The notes under the pieces: model-generated
Told to the model about the DNA's origin: nothing
Database searches by the model: none
Seen by the model: the letters and a program-made list of their open reading frames with translations, nothing else
NCBI RefSeq assembly: GCF_042661025.1
Contig: NZ_JBHSWH010000001.1
Span: 2,418,001-2,482,000 of the forward strand
Origin: Flexivirga alba
GTDB lineage: Bacteria; Actinomycetota; Actinomycetes; Actinomycetales; Dermatophilaceae
DNA length: 64,000 bases
Direction: 5' to 3'
Program-made: the position numbers and the translations under genes
Shown here: piece by piece, positions 28,119-37,389 of the stretch
Layout: the number at the start of each line of letters is the position of its first letter
Numbering within the stretch: position 1 is the first letter of the stretch

Positions 28119-29995
28119 GGTCGCAACTCGCTCGGCTCGATGTGCGTGGGCAGATCGACGGCGGCGCGCTGCTTGGCCAGCTCGCCGATCAACGCGACCC
28201 GGCGTACGGAGTCGGCGATCTCGGCGGCGAACGCCTCGCGTCGGGCAGCCACGTCGGCGGCGGCTTCCAGCAGTTGGCGGTGACGCGCGAGCGCCAGCGC
28301 GGTCTTGTAGAGCTCGAGCGACACCGACTCCGCCGAGGCGATCCGTCGCTGCAACGCCCACTGCTTGCCGACCGCCAGCGTCTCGGCAAGCAGGTCGTCC
28401 TCGTCGACGGTCGCGTCACCTTGCTCGGCGAGTCGGTCGGCGAGCACCAGGTAGGCGTCGAGGAATGGCCGCAACACCAGGTGCGCGACATGTGGTTTGG
28501 CCGAAGTCAGCATGCGTGCGGTCGCATCCGGGTCGATCTTGTCGATCTCTCCGCCGGCCGTGATCTGCAACTCCGCTCGCAGGTCCTGCTCGAACTGGTC
28601 TCGGCCGGGGAAGAAGAACTCGAACTTGAGCAGGTCGCGCAGCCGCTTGGCTTCTTCCCAGCCGACCCGCAACTGACCGCCCTCGGGAAGCTCGGTGTCC
28701 GGATCGAGTTCGGAGATGGTGAGCATCGCCAGCTCCAGAATGGCCCGGTCGACCAGGATGTGGATGGCGGTGTTGCGATAGAACGCGGCGACCAGGTGCT
28801 GGTCGGGGCTGATCCGCCATACCGGCTCGGTGCCCCGGTCATAGGCGGTGAGCACCCCGCCCATCGCGAGGTCTTGCAACGTGCGCCACACCGTCGAACG
28901 ATCCTGCAGGTTCGCCGCACCGGCCACCGGCCAGCGCCGTGCCTCGATGTATGACGCGAGCGGTTGCACCGTCTCCAGCACTTCGTCGAGGTTGAGCGCG
29001 CGGTCCTCCCCGAGCAGAGCGAGGCACACGATCGCGGTGACGGTGACCGGTGTGGCCCGGTTGAGCCGGTGACTGATGTCGAGGGCGATCCGCTCGATCG
29101 CCTGGTCGGTGGTCAGGCCGTCCGCGTGCAGCGCTTCGAGACGTTCACGCAAGGGGAACGGCTCACCGATCGTCAGGTAGGCCCGGCCCATCCGGGCACG
29201 TTGCAGCGCGGCGAACCGCACCACGAAGCCGAGGCTTTCGGGCTTCTTGCGACCACCGGTCGCCTCGGCCGTCATACCGGCCACCTCGTGCAACTGGTCG
29301 TAGACGATCGACACCGGCACGACCTGCGCATCGATCTGGTCGGCCCCCTCGACCGCGTTGACGATGTATTTCAGGATGCCGTGCACCGGTGGACGCAGCT
29401 TGCCGGTGCGGGTGCGGCCGCCTTCGATGGACCACGCCAGGTTGCGGTGGTTCTTGACCAGCTGGCGAACGTAGGACTTCAGCGTCAGTCGGTAGATCGG
29501 GAGGTCCCCGGTGGACCGGCGGATGAAGACCAGGCCGCTGCGGGCGACGATCTGACCCAGGACCGGAAGGTCGAGGTTCGCGCCACCGAAGGTGAAGGTG
29601 GGGCTGAATCGCCGGGCACGCAGCACATTGGGCACGGCCACACCGTCGAGATAGGAACGGTGGCTGAAGGCGAGCGCCAGACTGTTGGTGCGGTCCAGCT
29701 TCTTCAGCTTCGCCATCTGATCCTCGTCGACCAACACGTCATACGCACGCAGGAACCAGTCGCCTGCGCGGCTCCAGTTCTTCGTCGTGAACGCTCCGTG
29801 GCTTGCGGCCATCTCCCGTAGGTAGTCGGCCGCCTCCGCGCGGACCTCCTCCACCGGTCGTCCCTCTTGCGCGGCGGCGTGGCTGAGCCGATCGGCGAAC
29901 CACTGGTCGTGCATCAGCTCGTCCGCCTCCTGAGGCGGCGCGGGCATGGGCAGCGCGCGGCCGAGAAGGTCGCGCGCACGCCAACCGAGACTCAT
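28115..29995 (-). CDS. plsB: Glycerol-3-phosphate 1-O-acyltransferase (PlsB)
   Basis: 626 aa membrane-associated acyltransferase for the first step of glycerolipid synthesis. Motifs: SHRSYLDGV (HX4D), GLVFIRRSTGD, AWSIEGGRTRTGKL and QVVPVSIVYDQ. Length is shorter than E. coli PlsB (~800 aa) and close to the actinobacterial forms. ATG 29995 has a strong AGGAGGCAACCCTCG leader. First gene of the plsB-plsC-WS/DGAT operon; each junction overlaps. Confidence 0.94.
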   Translation of the reverse strand: MSLGWRARDLLGRALPMPAPPQEADELMHDQWFADRLSHAAAQEGRPVEEVRAEAADYLREMAASHGAFTTKNWSRAGDWFLRAYDVLVDEDQMAKLKKLDRTNSLALAFSHRSYLDGVAVPNVLRARRFSPTFTFGGANLDLPVLGQIVARSGLVFIRRSTGDLPIYRLTLKSYVRQLVKNHRNLAWSIEGGRTRTGKLRPPVHGILKYIVNAVEGADQIDAQVVPVSIVYDQLHEVAGMTAEATGGRKKPESLGFVVRFAALQRARMGRAYLTIGEPFPLRERLEALHADGLTTDQAIERIALDISHRLNRATPVTVTAIVCLALLGEDRALNLDEVLETVQPLASYIEARRWPVAGAANLQDRSTVWRTLQDLAMGGVLTAYDRGTEPVWRISPDQHLVAAFYRNTAIHILVDRAILELAMLTISELDPDTELPEGGQLRVGWEEAKRLRDLLKFEFFFPGRDQFEQDLRAELQITAGGEIDKIDPDATARMLTSAKPHVAHLVLRPFLDAYLVLADRLAEQGDATVDEDDLLAETLAVGKQWALQRRIASAESVSLELYKTALALARHRQLLEAAADVAARREAFAAEIADSVRRVALIGELAKQRAAVDLPTHIEPSELRP

Positions 29996-30103
29996 CGAGG
30001 GTTGCCTCCTTTGTGGGTCGACCGAAACTTCGCACGCTGCCACGCGTGCGACCACGTGGCAGCGCCACTTGCGAGACATTACCGAGAAGTACACCCGGAT
30101 GGG

Positions 30104-30685
30104 TCAGTTGTCCGTCACGCTGCGGTTGTCCGGGCGGAGCAGGGAGTACATGAGCAGGTCGACGCGCCGGCCGCCGATCTCCTCATGCGCTCGCAAGAGC
30201 CCTTCGCGTTCGAACCCGGCGGTCTCGGCAGTACGGACGGACGCGGTGTTCCAGGGCTCGATCCGAGCCTCCAGGCGGTGCAGCCCGTCGATCGTCCACG
30301 CGAATCCGGCGAGAGCGCGCAGCGCGTCGGCCGCGACACCGCGACCCCGGGCACTCGGTGCGACCGAATAGCCGACGCCGGCCCGCCCGTGCGGCAGCTC
30401 GCGCACCCACAGCCCCGCGTTGCCGAGCGCAACGTCGGTCTGTCGATCGGCGACGCAGAACGCGAAACCGGCACCTTCGGCGAGCCGGCAGCGCTGCCGG
30501 TCGATGTAGGACTGCGCTTCGGCCGTGGTGGCGTTGGCAGGCAAGCTGCCGATAGTCGGGACGTACGGATCGGTCGCCAGCTCCTCGATCATCGGGATGT
30601 CGCCGTCCTCGAACTGCCGCAGCCGGATGGCGCCATACACAGGGGCATGCGTCGGCCACTGCAGGTCGTTCGGCGTCGCGGTCAT
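30104..30685 (-). CDS. GNAT-family N-acetyltransferase (RimJ-like)
   Basis: 193 aa acetyltransferase. IRLRQFEDGDIPMIEELATD at the N-terminus, DVALGNAGLWVRELPHGRAG, and the acetyl-CoA loop VAPSARGRGVAADALRAL, ending with WNTASVRTAETAGFEREGLL, are typical of the RimJ/RimL branch that acetylates protein N-termini or small molecules. ATG 30685 starts the protein. It lies 108 bp upstream of plsB and may be independent of it. The substrate is unknown. Confidence 0.88.
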   Translation of the reverse strand: MTATPNDLQWPTHAPVYGAIRLRQFEDGDIPMIEELATDPYVPTIGSLPANATTAEAQSYIDRQRCRLAEGAGFAFCVADRQTDVALGNAGLWVRELPHGRAGVGYSVAPSARGRGVAADALRALAGFAWTIDGLHRLEARIEPWNTASVRTAETAGFEREGLLRAHEEIGGRRVDLLMYSLLRPDNRSVTDN

Positions 30686-30749
30686 GCATCGAACGTATGA
30701 CGACTCGGCGTGCCTCCGCAGCGGATATCGCCCGCCATACAGTGCGGAG

Positions 30750-31008
30750 GTGGCAACTGACGACGCGATGGCCGTTCTCGAGACACACGTTGCGGCCTTC
30801 AACGGCCGGGACGTCCAAGCGCTGTTGGACGGCTTCACCGCTGACGCCGAGTGGGTGACCGGGAAGTACAAAAGCAACGCTTGTCGACGCAGTCGTCATC
30901 TCCACACGAATGCAAACGATCCCTCCGAACCAGGCCGTCGCCGTCGAGCGCGCTCTCTTGGCTTGCCTCAATTTGATGAATGATCGCGCGTCGACCTTCG
31001 GTGCGTGA
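30750..31008 (+). pseudogene. Remnant of a SnoaL/NTF2-like gene
   Basis: From GTG 30750 one frame reads a normal SnoaL-like N-terminus (AVLETHVAAFNGRDVQALLD, then GFTADAEWVTGKY) up to about 30867, then turns into unrelated sequence. A second frame from about 30880 reads another plausible protein end (TLVDAVVISTRMQTIPPNQA, stop at 31006-31008). The two halves do not join as one family member, so a deletion or fusion of two remnants is likely. Nothing else is seen between 31009 and 31102. Confidence 0.5.
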
Positions 31009-31102
31009 GCGACGGCACGTCGAGGCAATACCGCGTGTTCGCGGCGCCGGGCGATACCGTCAGGGTGAGAATGACGATCACCGGATCCCTGGGGAGTGAG
31101 TT

Positions 31103-31690
31103 ATGCCCGACACCATTGCGGTGCAGCCGTTCATCGACACGTTCCCGCCGGACGCCGGCACACGCGTCCCGGACGCGGACTTCATCACGTATGGCGAGGG
31201 CCAGCTTCCACCGGCGCTGATCGAGTTGTGGCACTCCCACGGTCTCGGTTGGTATGGCGGGGGGCGTGTCGCGCTGGTCGACCCGGGCACCTGGATGCCG
31301 GTGCTGCAGACGTGGTTCGGGTCCGGCGTGACCAGCGTGCCGTTCGCCGTCACCAGCTTCGGGCACATCTACCACTACGACCGCGTCAACGGTGCGGACC
31401 GCATCCAGTGCCTCGACCCGCACTTCCAGCACAACGCGATCGTCTCCGAGGACGGCACAGCCTTCTTCGCCGAGCACCTGACCGGCTCGACCTCGCACCT
31501 GGCCGACCTGCGCGAGCTGCACAAGGCGGCCCGCGATGCACAGGGCGAGCTCGCCATGGACGAGGTCTACTACTTCGAGCCGATCCTCGCGCTCGGCGGC
31601 CAGGTCAACCTGGACAACCTGCAGAAGGGCAACGGCCCCGAGCACGTCGCCGACATACATCGGCAGATCGCGGCGCGCCAGTACTCATAG
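31103..31690 (+). CDS. GAD-like / DUF1851 (Tdi1-type immunity) domain protein
   Basis: 195 aa soluble protein. Order: an N-terminal GAD-like region with LPPALIELWHSHGLGWYGGG, a central beta-rich part (VTSFGHIYHYDRVNGADRI), and a C-terminal DUF1851 part with DEVYYFEPILALGGQVNLDN and HVADIHRQIAARQ. In Proteobacteria this domain includes the immunity protein Tdi1, but no toxin gene is adjacent here, so an immunity role is only a family association. The leader GGGGAGTGAGTT precedes ATG 31103. A four-box element follows 17 bp after the stop. Confidence 0.8.
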   Translation: MPDTIAVQPFIDTFPPDAGTRVPDADFITYGEGQLPPALIELWHSHGLGWYGGGRVALVDPGTWMPVLQTWFGSGVTSVPFAVTSFGHIYHYDRVNGADRIQCLDPHFQHNAIVSEDGTAFFAEHLTGSTSHLADLRELHKAARDAQGELAMDEVYYFEPILALGGQVNLDNLQKGNGPEHVADIHRQIAARQYS

Positions 31691-31707
31691 CTCGATGTCC
31701 CCTCTCG

Positions 31708-31800
31708 CCGAGAGGCTCACAAGCGCATCGAGCGGCTCAGCAAACCCGAGGTTTCACGCCCTAATTTCTGAGCCTCTCAAGATGTTTCTGAGCCTCTCGG
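31708..31800. repeat. Four-box palindromic element, copy D
   Basis: Between two convergent genes. Boxes CCGAGAGGCTCA (31708-31719), TCGAGCGGCTCA (31728-31739), TGAGCCTCTCAA (31769-31780), TGAGCCTCTCGG (31789-31800). Spacing is 20 bp in each half. A further CCCCTCTCG at 31699-31707 abuts the first box and makes a local palindrome with it. Confidence 0.75.
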
Positions 31801-31819
31801 CGAAGTGGGCTCGGAGCGA

Positions 31820-33667
31820 TCAGCTCGTGTGGTGGACCTCCTGCAATCCGTAGACCGGCGTCGGGATGTCCTCGTAGCGCGCCTTGAGCTGGAGCGCGAG
31901 GTAGAGCGAGTAGTGGCGTGACTGGTGCAGGTTGCCGCCGTGGAACCACAGCGCCTCCTGCTGGGTGGGCTTCCACATGTTGCGCTGCTCGCCCTCCCAC
32001 GGGCCGGGGTCCTTGGTGGTGTCGGAGCCGAGGCCCCAGACCTTGCCGACCTTGTCGGCGGTTTCCTGGTCGATGATGTCGGCGACCCAGCCATTCATCG
32101 AGCCATAGCCAGTGGCGTAGACGACCAGGTCGGCCCGCAGCTCGGTGCCATCGTCGAGCACGACCGAGTTCTTGGTGAGGTGGTCGACGTTGCCGTGCGC
32201 CAGCTTCACCTTGCCGTCGCAGACCAGCTCGGCCGCGCCCACGTCGATGTAATAGCCGGAGCCGCGGCGCAGATATTTCATGAACAGGCCCGACCCGTCA
32301 TCACCCCAATCATGTTGGAAGCCAACCTTTTCCAGCCGGTCGTAGAAGTCCTTGTCACGCTCGGCCATCTGCTCGTAGAGCGGTATCTGGAATTCGTGCA
32401 TGATCCGGTAGGGGAGCGAGGCGAAGATCATGTCCGCCTTGTCGGTGGTCACGCCCGACGCCACCGCGCGCTCCGAGTAGAGGTCGCCGAGGCCGATGTC
32501 CATCAGCGACGCGGACTTGACGATGTGTGTCGACGACCGCTGCACCATCGTGACGTCAGCGTCGTGCTCCCACAGTGCCCCGCAGATATCGTGCGCTGAG
32601 TTGTTGGAGCCGATGACGACGACCTTCTTGCCGGTGTAGGCCTCCGGTCCGGGGTGCTGGCTGGAGTGCTGCTGCTCGCCCGCGAAGACGTCCATGCCGG
32701 GAAAGTGCGGCAGGTTGGGCTTGCCAGACATACCTGTGGCGAAGACCAATTGCTTCGGCTCCAGGACGATCTGTTCGCCGTCCCTGTCTACCACCACGCG
32801 CCAGGTCTTGCTGTCCTCGTCGTATGTCGCCGACGTGACCGACGAGCGCGACCAATAGGGCACGTCCATGACCCGCGTATACATCTCCAGCCAGTCGCCG
32901 ATCTTGTCTTTCGGCGCGAAAACCGGCCAATTCGAAGGGAATTGGAGATATGGCAGGTGGTCGTACCAGACCGGGTCGTGCAGACACAGGCTCTTGTAGC
33001 GGCCGCGCCACTGGTCGCCGGGCCTGTCGTGCTTGTCGAGCACCACGTGGGGGACTTTCAGCTGTCGCAGGCGAGCTCCGAGGGCGATGCCGCCCTGTCC
33101 ACCGCCGATGACGACGACATACGGCTGCGCGGTGCGGCCGAGCGAGGACTCCTCGTCCTGCTTCTTCTCCAGCCACGACTTCCGGCCACGGGCCAGCTCG
33201 TGCTCGACTCCCTTCGGGCGGCGGTCGCCCTGGTCCTCCTCGTGACCCTTCAGTTCCCGCAGGCTGGTCAGCAGCGTCCAGCCACGGGTCTCGCCGTCCT
33301 CCTCCTTCAGCCGCAGGTGGCCCTTGGCTCGTCCGGTCGCGGTCTCGAAGGTGAGCCAGCACTCGATGACACCACCGGCCTCGGCCGGCTCCTCGCTGAG
33401 CGCCCAGTCAGTGGCATCCGTCGCGTCGAGGGTGTGCTGCAGTAGGTCGCGTATGCCGGCCGGCCCCTCCACGGTCCGGAGGTTCCAGGTGAACGACACC
33501 AGGTCCCGCCAGAAACTCTGCGTGGCGAAGAGCCCGGCCGCAGCCTCAACGTCCCGGGCTCGGAGGGCTGCGTCGAAGTCGGCCAGCCAGGCTTCGGCCC
33601 GCTGTCGAGGGGTGGATGTCGCGGCGGTGTCCGCGGGCATCGTCTGTGGGTCCAACGTGTCGGTCAT
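31820..33667 (-). CDS. NTF2-like domain / flavin-containing monooxygenase
   Basis: 615 aa. The first ~150 residues form a SnoaL/NTF2-like domain (ARDVEAAAGLFATQSFWRDL). The rest is a class B flavoprotein monooxygenase: FAD Rossmann motif VVVIGGGQGGIALGARLRQL, NADPH motif VVVIGSNNSAHDI, and the ATGY motif in LVVYATGYGSMNGW. Such enzymes oxygenate ketones, amines or sulfur compounds with NADPH and O2. ATG 33667 follows GAAAGGACCCGCG; the 26-residue longer form would cover the promoter. Divergent from a GAF-domain regulator, which probably controls it. The substrate cannot be read from sequence. Confidence 0.9.
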   Translation of the reverse strand: MTDTLDPQTMPADTAATSTPRQRAEAWLADFDAALRARDVEAAAGLFATQSFWRDLVSFTWNLRTVEGPAGIRDLLQHTLDATDATDWALSEEPAEAGGVIECWLTFETATGRAKGHLRLKEEDGETRGWTLLTSLRELKGHEEDQGDRRPKGVEHELARGRKSWLEKKQDEESSLGRTAQPYVVVIGGGQGGIALGARLRQLKVPHVVLDKHDRPGDQWRGRYKSLCLHDPVWYDHLPYLQFPSNWPVFAPKDKIGDWLEMYTRVMDVPYWSRSSVTSATYDEDSKTWRVVVDRDGEQIVLEPKQLVFATGMSGKPNLPHFPGMDVFAGEQQHSSQHPGPEAYTGKKVVVIGSNNSAHDICGALWEHDADVTMVQRSSTHIVKSASLMDIGLGDLYSERAVASGVTTDKADMIFASLPYRIMHEFQIPLYEQMAERDKDFYDRLEKVGFQHDWGDDGSGLFMKYLRRGSGYYIDVGAAELVCDGKVKLAHGNVDHLTKNSVVLDDGTELRADLVVYATGYGSMNGWVADIIDQETADKVGKVWGLGSDTTKDPGPWEGEQRNMWKPTQQEALWFHGGNLHQSRHYSLYLALQLKARYEDIPTPVYGLQEVHHTS

Positions 33668-33686
33668 CGCGGGTCCTTTCAATCGG

Positions 33687-33748
33687 CTGTGACCTACAGC
33701 ACAGTCCGCGACTACGCTGAGCGGAAGCGTTGCATCACGTTGCAACGC
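33687..33748. promoter_or_regulatory. Candidate operators in the monooxygenase/regulator divergent promoter
   Basis: The 112-bp divergent gap holds two inverted repeats: CTGTG/CACAG (33687-33691 and 33700-33704) and a perfect 8-bp GCGTTGCA/TGCAACGC with a 6-bp spacer (33727-33748). The second is the better candidate binding site for the adjacent regulator. Confidence 0.5.
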
Positions 33749-33779
33749 CGTCAGCGACGTCGCCGAAGGAGCTGCTCTG

Positions 33780-34963
33780 GTGGCCGACTACAACGCGATC
33801 GCGCCTGGAACAGACCTGGCACGCTATGCCCGCGAGCTGATGCGCATGCACGACACCGTGATCGGCGGCGGCCGGGCCGCCCTCCAGCCTCGACCGGTCG
33901 TGTCGCGGTCCTGGCAGCGAGTGCTCGGATTCGGTCTCGTGCCTGACCGGCCCGGTGCACGTGACCCGTTGTCTCCCGAGCAGCTCGAGCAGCTGCGTCG
34001 GGCATCCCCGCTGCGGCTGGTCATCGAAGACCTGGCCCGGGTCATCTCCAGCGTCGCCGACGCGTCGCACTTCCTGATGGTGGTCACCGACGGTGACGGC
34101 ATCATCCTGTGGCGGCGGGGCGACGCCAAGGTGCGCCGCACGGCGGACCGGCTTGGCTTCAGCGAGGGCGCCCACTGGACCGAGGACGAGGTCGGCACCA
34201 ACGCGATCGGCACCGCACTGCAGGAGGCAAGCCCGGTGCAGCTTTTCGCCGGCGAGCACTTCGAGCAGGCCCAACACCCTTGGTATTGCACAGCTTTCCC
34301 GATCCATGACCCCAGATCCGGCGAGCTGCTCGGCATCGTGGACATCAGCGGGCCGGCACTCACCTTGCACCCCGCGGTCAGCGCGCTGGTCGAGACGGCT
34401 GTGCTGCTCGCCGAGTCCCTGCTCCGCCGTCACCATGAGGCGGCCCTTGAGCGGCTGCGCCTCGTCGCCGAGCCGATCGTGTCAGCGGCCGGAAGTCCCG
34501 CGCTGGTCGTCGACGACGCCGGCTGGGTCGCGCACAGCGCCGGCGTCGCGGTCCGCGACCGCATCGCGGTGCCCGAGCTCGACCGGCCGATCGCCGTCCC
34601 CGGTCTCGGACTGTGTATGCCGGAACGCCTCGACCTCGGCTGGTTGGTGCGGCCGGCCGCGACCGACCGGAGGATCACTGCACACCTGCAACTCGGTCGG
34701 AAGCCGGTCATCGAGATCCACGCCGATGCGCAGCCCTGGCGCACGGCGCTGTCCCAGCGGCATGCGCAGATCCTGCAGCAACTGGCGGGCGCGGGCCGCG
34801 AGGGCTCACGCCATACGACCTGAGCGTGGCGTTGTTCGGCGACGGCGATCACACGGTCGCCGCACGTGCGGAGGTGTCGCGGCTGCGGCGCACACTCGGC
34901 GCGATCGTGGACGGAAGTCCCTACCGGATCGCCGAGGGCGTGCAGCTCACGGTCGCCGAATAG
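33780..34963 (+). CDS. GAF-domain transcriptional regulator (AcoR-like), frameshifted near its 3' end
   Basis: About 394 aa when joined. The N-terminal part contains the AcoR-type sensory region (RPVVSRSWQRVLGFGLVPDR, then a GAF domain with DGDGIILWRRGDAKV, EGAHWTEDEVGTNAIGTAL and HPWYCTAFPIHDP). The C-terminal winged DNA-binding part LTPYDLSVALFGDGDHTVAA then VSRLRRTLGAIVDG lies in a second frame. The break is at about 34793, one G short in GCGGGCC; with it the protein reads AGAGPRGLTPYDL. It lacks the sigma-54 AAA+ domain, as in the actinobacterial branch that activates oxygenase or aldehyde dehydrogenase genes. The stop at 34961-34963 directly abuts the LLM gene end. Confidence 0.85.
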
Positions 34964-35991
34964 TCAGGAGCGTGCGTCACCGGCCACATTGACCGCCGGC
35001 ATCACCTGATCGGCGTATGACGCCAGGGTGTGCTCCTTGTCGTCGTGCTGCAGATAGACGGCGAACTGATCCACGCCGAGCTCACGCAGTTCCTCGATGC
35101 GCTTGATGTGTTCCTCGGGCGGTCCGATGATGCAGAAACGGTCGACGATTTCGTCCGGCACGAACGCGGTGTGCGTGTTGCCCGCTTTGCCGTGCTGGTT
35201 GTAGTCGTAGCCCTGTCGGCCGGCGATGTAATCAGTCAATGCCGCTGGCACGCCTGAGGATTCGCCATACCGACTGACAATATCGGCCACGTGATTGCCC
35301 ACCATGCCACCGAACCAGCGGCACTGGTCGCGGGCATGAGCGGCCGCCTCGGCGCTGCCGTCGGTGACGTATGCCGGCGCCGCCACGCAGATCGTGATGC
35401 TGTCCGGATCGCGTCCGGCGGCAGTCGCGGCAGCTCGCACCGCGTCGACCATCCAGGCGGTGATCTGCGGGTCGGCCAGCTGCAGGATGTAACCGTCGGC
35501 CACCTCGCCGGTCAGCTTCAGTGCCTTCGGCCCGTATGCCGCCATCCAGACTTCGAGGCGGGATGCGCTCGCCCACGGCAGGCGGAGCGTCGAGTCGCCA
35601 TACGAAACCGCCTCACCGGACGCCATACCGCGGATGACACCGACCGCGTCGCGCAGCGCGGCAAGCGTGCTCGGTCGGCCGCCCTCGACACGCACGGCCG
35701 AGTCACCACGTCCGATGCCGCAAACCGTGCGGTTGCCGTACATCTCGTTGAGCGTCGCGAAGAGCGATGCGGTGACGGTCCAGTCACGGGTCGTGGGGTT
35801 GGTGACCATCGGCCCGACGACGACGCGACGCGTGCGGTCCAGGATCTGGCCGTAGATCGGGTAGGGGTCCTGCCACAGGATGTGGCTGTCGAACGTCCAG
35901 ACGTAGTCGAAGCCGCACCGGTCGGCTTGCACGGCGAGATCGACCACCCGTGCCGACGGGGAGTGGTCTGCAGAACGACGCCGAAGTCCAT
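34964..35991 (-). CDS. LLM-class flavin/F420-dependent oxidoreductase (TIGR03842-like), 5' frameshift
   Basis: About 342 aa when joined. Starts MDFGVVLQTTP at ATG 35991; the next part (VVDLAVQADRCGFDYVWTFD) is in another frame because one C is missing in the run at 35958-35961. The core shows MVTNPTTRDWTVTASLFATL, GNRTVCGIGRGDSAVRV and CIIGPPEEHIKRIEEL. It is a bacterial-luciferase-fold enzyme; the closest family I recognise is the F420-dependent group found beside hydantoinase genes. Its ATG overlaps the dihydropyrimidinase stop (TGATG), so it belongs to the hydantoin/pyrimidine operon. The reaction is not established. Confidence 0.85.
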
Positions 35992-37389
35992 CAGATGAGG
36001 TACTGCGACAGGGAGCGCTTGATGAACTGGCCGCGACCGGGCTTGCCGGTGAATTCGCCTGCGGTCAGGACGATTTCGCCCCGGGACAGAACTGTCTCGA
36101 CCTTGCCGGTGAACTCCCAGCCTTCGTAGACCGAGTAGTCGACGTTCATGTGGTGGGTCTGCGCCGACACGATCTGGGTTGCCTCCGGGTCATAGATCAC
36201 GATGTCCGCGTCGGACCCGGGCGCGATGACGCCCTTCTTGGGATACATCCCGAACATCCGCGCCGGAGTCGCCGCCGAGATCTCCACCCAGCGGGCCAGA
36301 CTGATCTCGCCCTTGGTCACGCCCATGTGCAGCAGGTCCATCCGGTGCTCAACACCCGGCAGCCCATTGGGTATGGCGCGGAAGTCGTCCTTCCCGAGCT
36401 GCTTGTCGGGGACGAAACAGAACGGACAGTGATCGGTGGCGACCACCGACAGGTCGTTCGTGCGCAGGCCGCGCCAGAGTTTCGCCTGCTCCTCCTGCGG
36501 CCGCAGGGCGGGGGTGCAGACATACTTGGCACCCTCGAAATCCGGTCGTGCCAAATCGGATTCGTCGAGGAAGAGGTACTGCGGGCAGGTCTCTCCGAAG
36601 ACGTTGCGTCCCGCATCGCGTGCCTCGGTCACCACGTCGACGGCTGCGCCGCTCGACAGGTGCACGAAGTAGAGGAGCGCCGGTGACATCCGCCATCTGG
36701 GTGGCCCGGTTGACTGCTTCTGCTTCCAGGGCGATCGGCCTGGTCAGGCCGTGGTACTTCGGCTCGGTGTGCCCGGCGGCGATCGCCCGGGTGACGATCT
36801 GGTCGATCGCGGTGCCGTTCTCGGCGTGCATCATGATCGTCGCGCCGTTGTCACTCGCGCGGTACATCGCCTGGATGATCTGGTCGTCGGTCGACAGGAA
36901 GACTCCGGGGTAGGCCATGAAGAGCTTGAAGCTCGTGACGCCCTGGTCGACCAGACCGTCCATCTCCTTCAGCGACGTCTCGTTGACGTCGGCAAGGATC
37001 GCGTGGAAGCCGTAGTCGATGCAGGCGCTGCCCTCGGCCTTCGCGTGCCAGGTGTCCACGGCCTCCTGCAGTGAGCCGCCCTTCTTCTGCACCGGGAAGT
37101 CGACGATCGTGGTCGTGCCGCCCCAGGCAGCCGCGCGTGTCCCGGTCTCGAAGTCATCGACGCTGAACGTGCCGCCGAACGGCATGTCCATATGGGTGTG
37201 CACGTCGATCCCGCCCGGCAGCACGTATTTGCCGGAGGCATCGATGGTGCGGTCCGCCGTGATGCCGAGAATGGCCGCCGCGCCGGGCGCCAGCACGGCC
37301 GAGACCGCTTCGCCGTCGATCAGCACGTCCGCGCTCGCGGCACCCTGCGGTGAGACGACCCGACCGCCTGCGATGAGTGTTGTCGTCAT
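35991..37389 (-). CDS. hydA: Dihydropyrimidinase / hydantoinase, frameshifted in this sequence
   Basis: About 465 aa amidohydrolase opening the ring of dihydrouracil, dihydrothymine or hydantoins. Metal ligands: GGIDVHTHMDMPFGG near residue 60, the carbamylated lysine in TSFKLFMAYPG, a histidine in MMHAENG, and ATDHCPFCF. C-terminal GVIAPGSDADIVIYDP is standard. The two frames join at about 36672-36677 (ADVTGAP in one, LYFVHLSSGAAVDVV in the other), consistent with loss of two bases in a CT repeat or gain of one. ATG 37389 overlaps the permease stop, and the product feeds the nitrilase-type hydrolase encoded at 41 kb. Confidence 0.9.

Noticed and set aside
31103..31690. Toxin-immunity system
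   Set aside because: The DUF1851/GAD-like protein resembles an immunity family, but no toxin or secretion gene is adjacent; the neighbours are a remnant and a monooxygenase.
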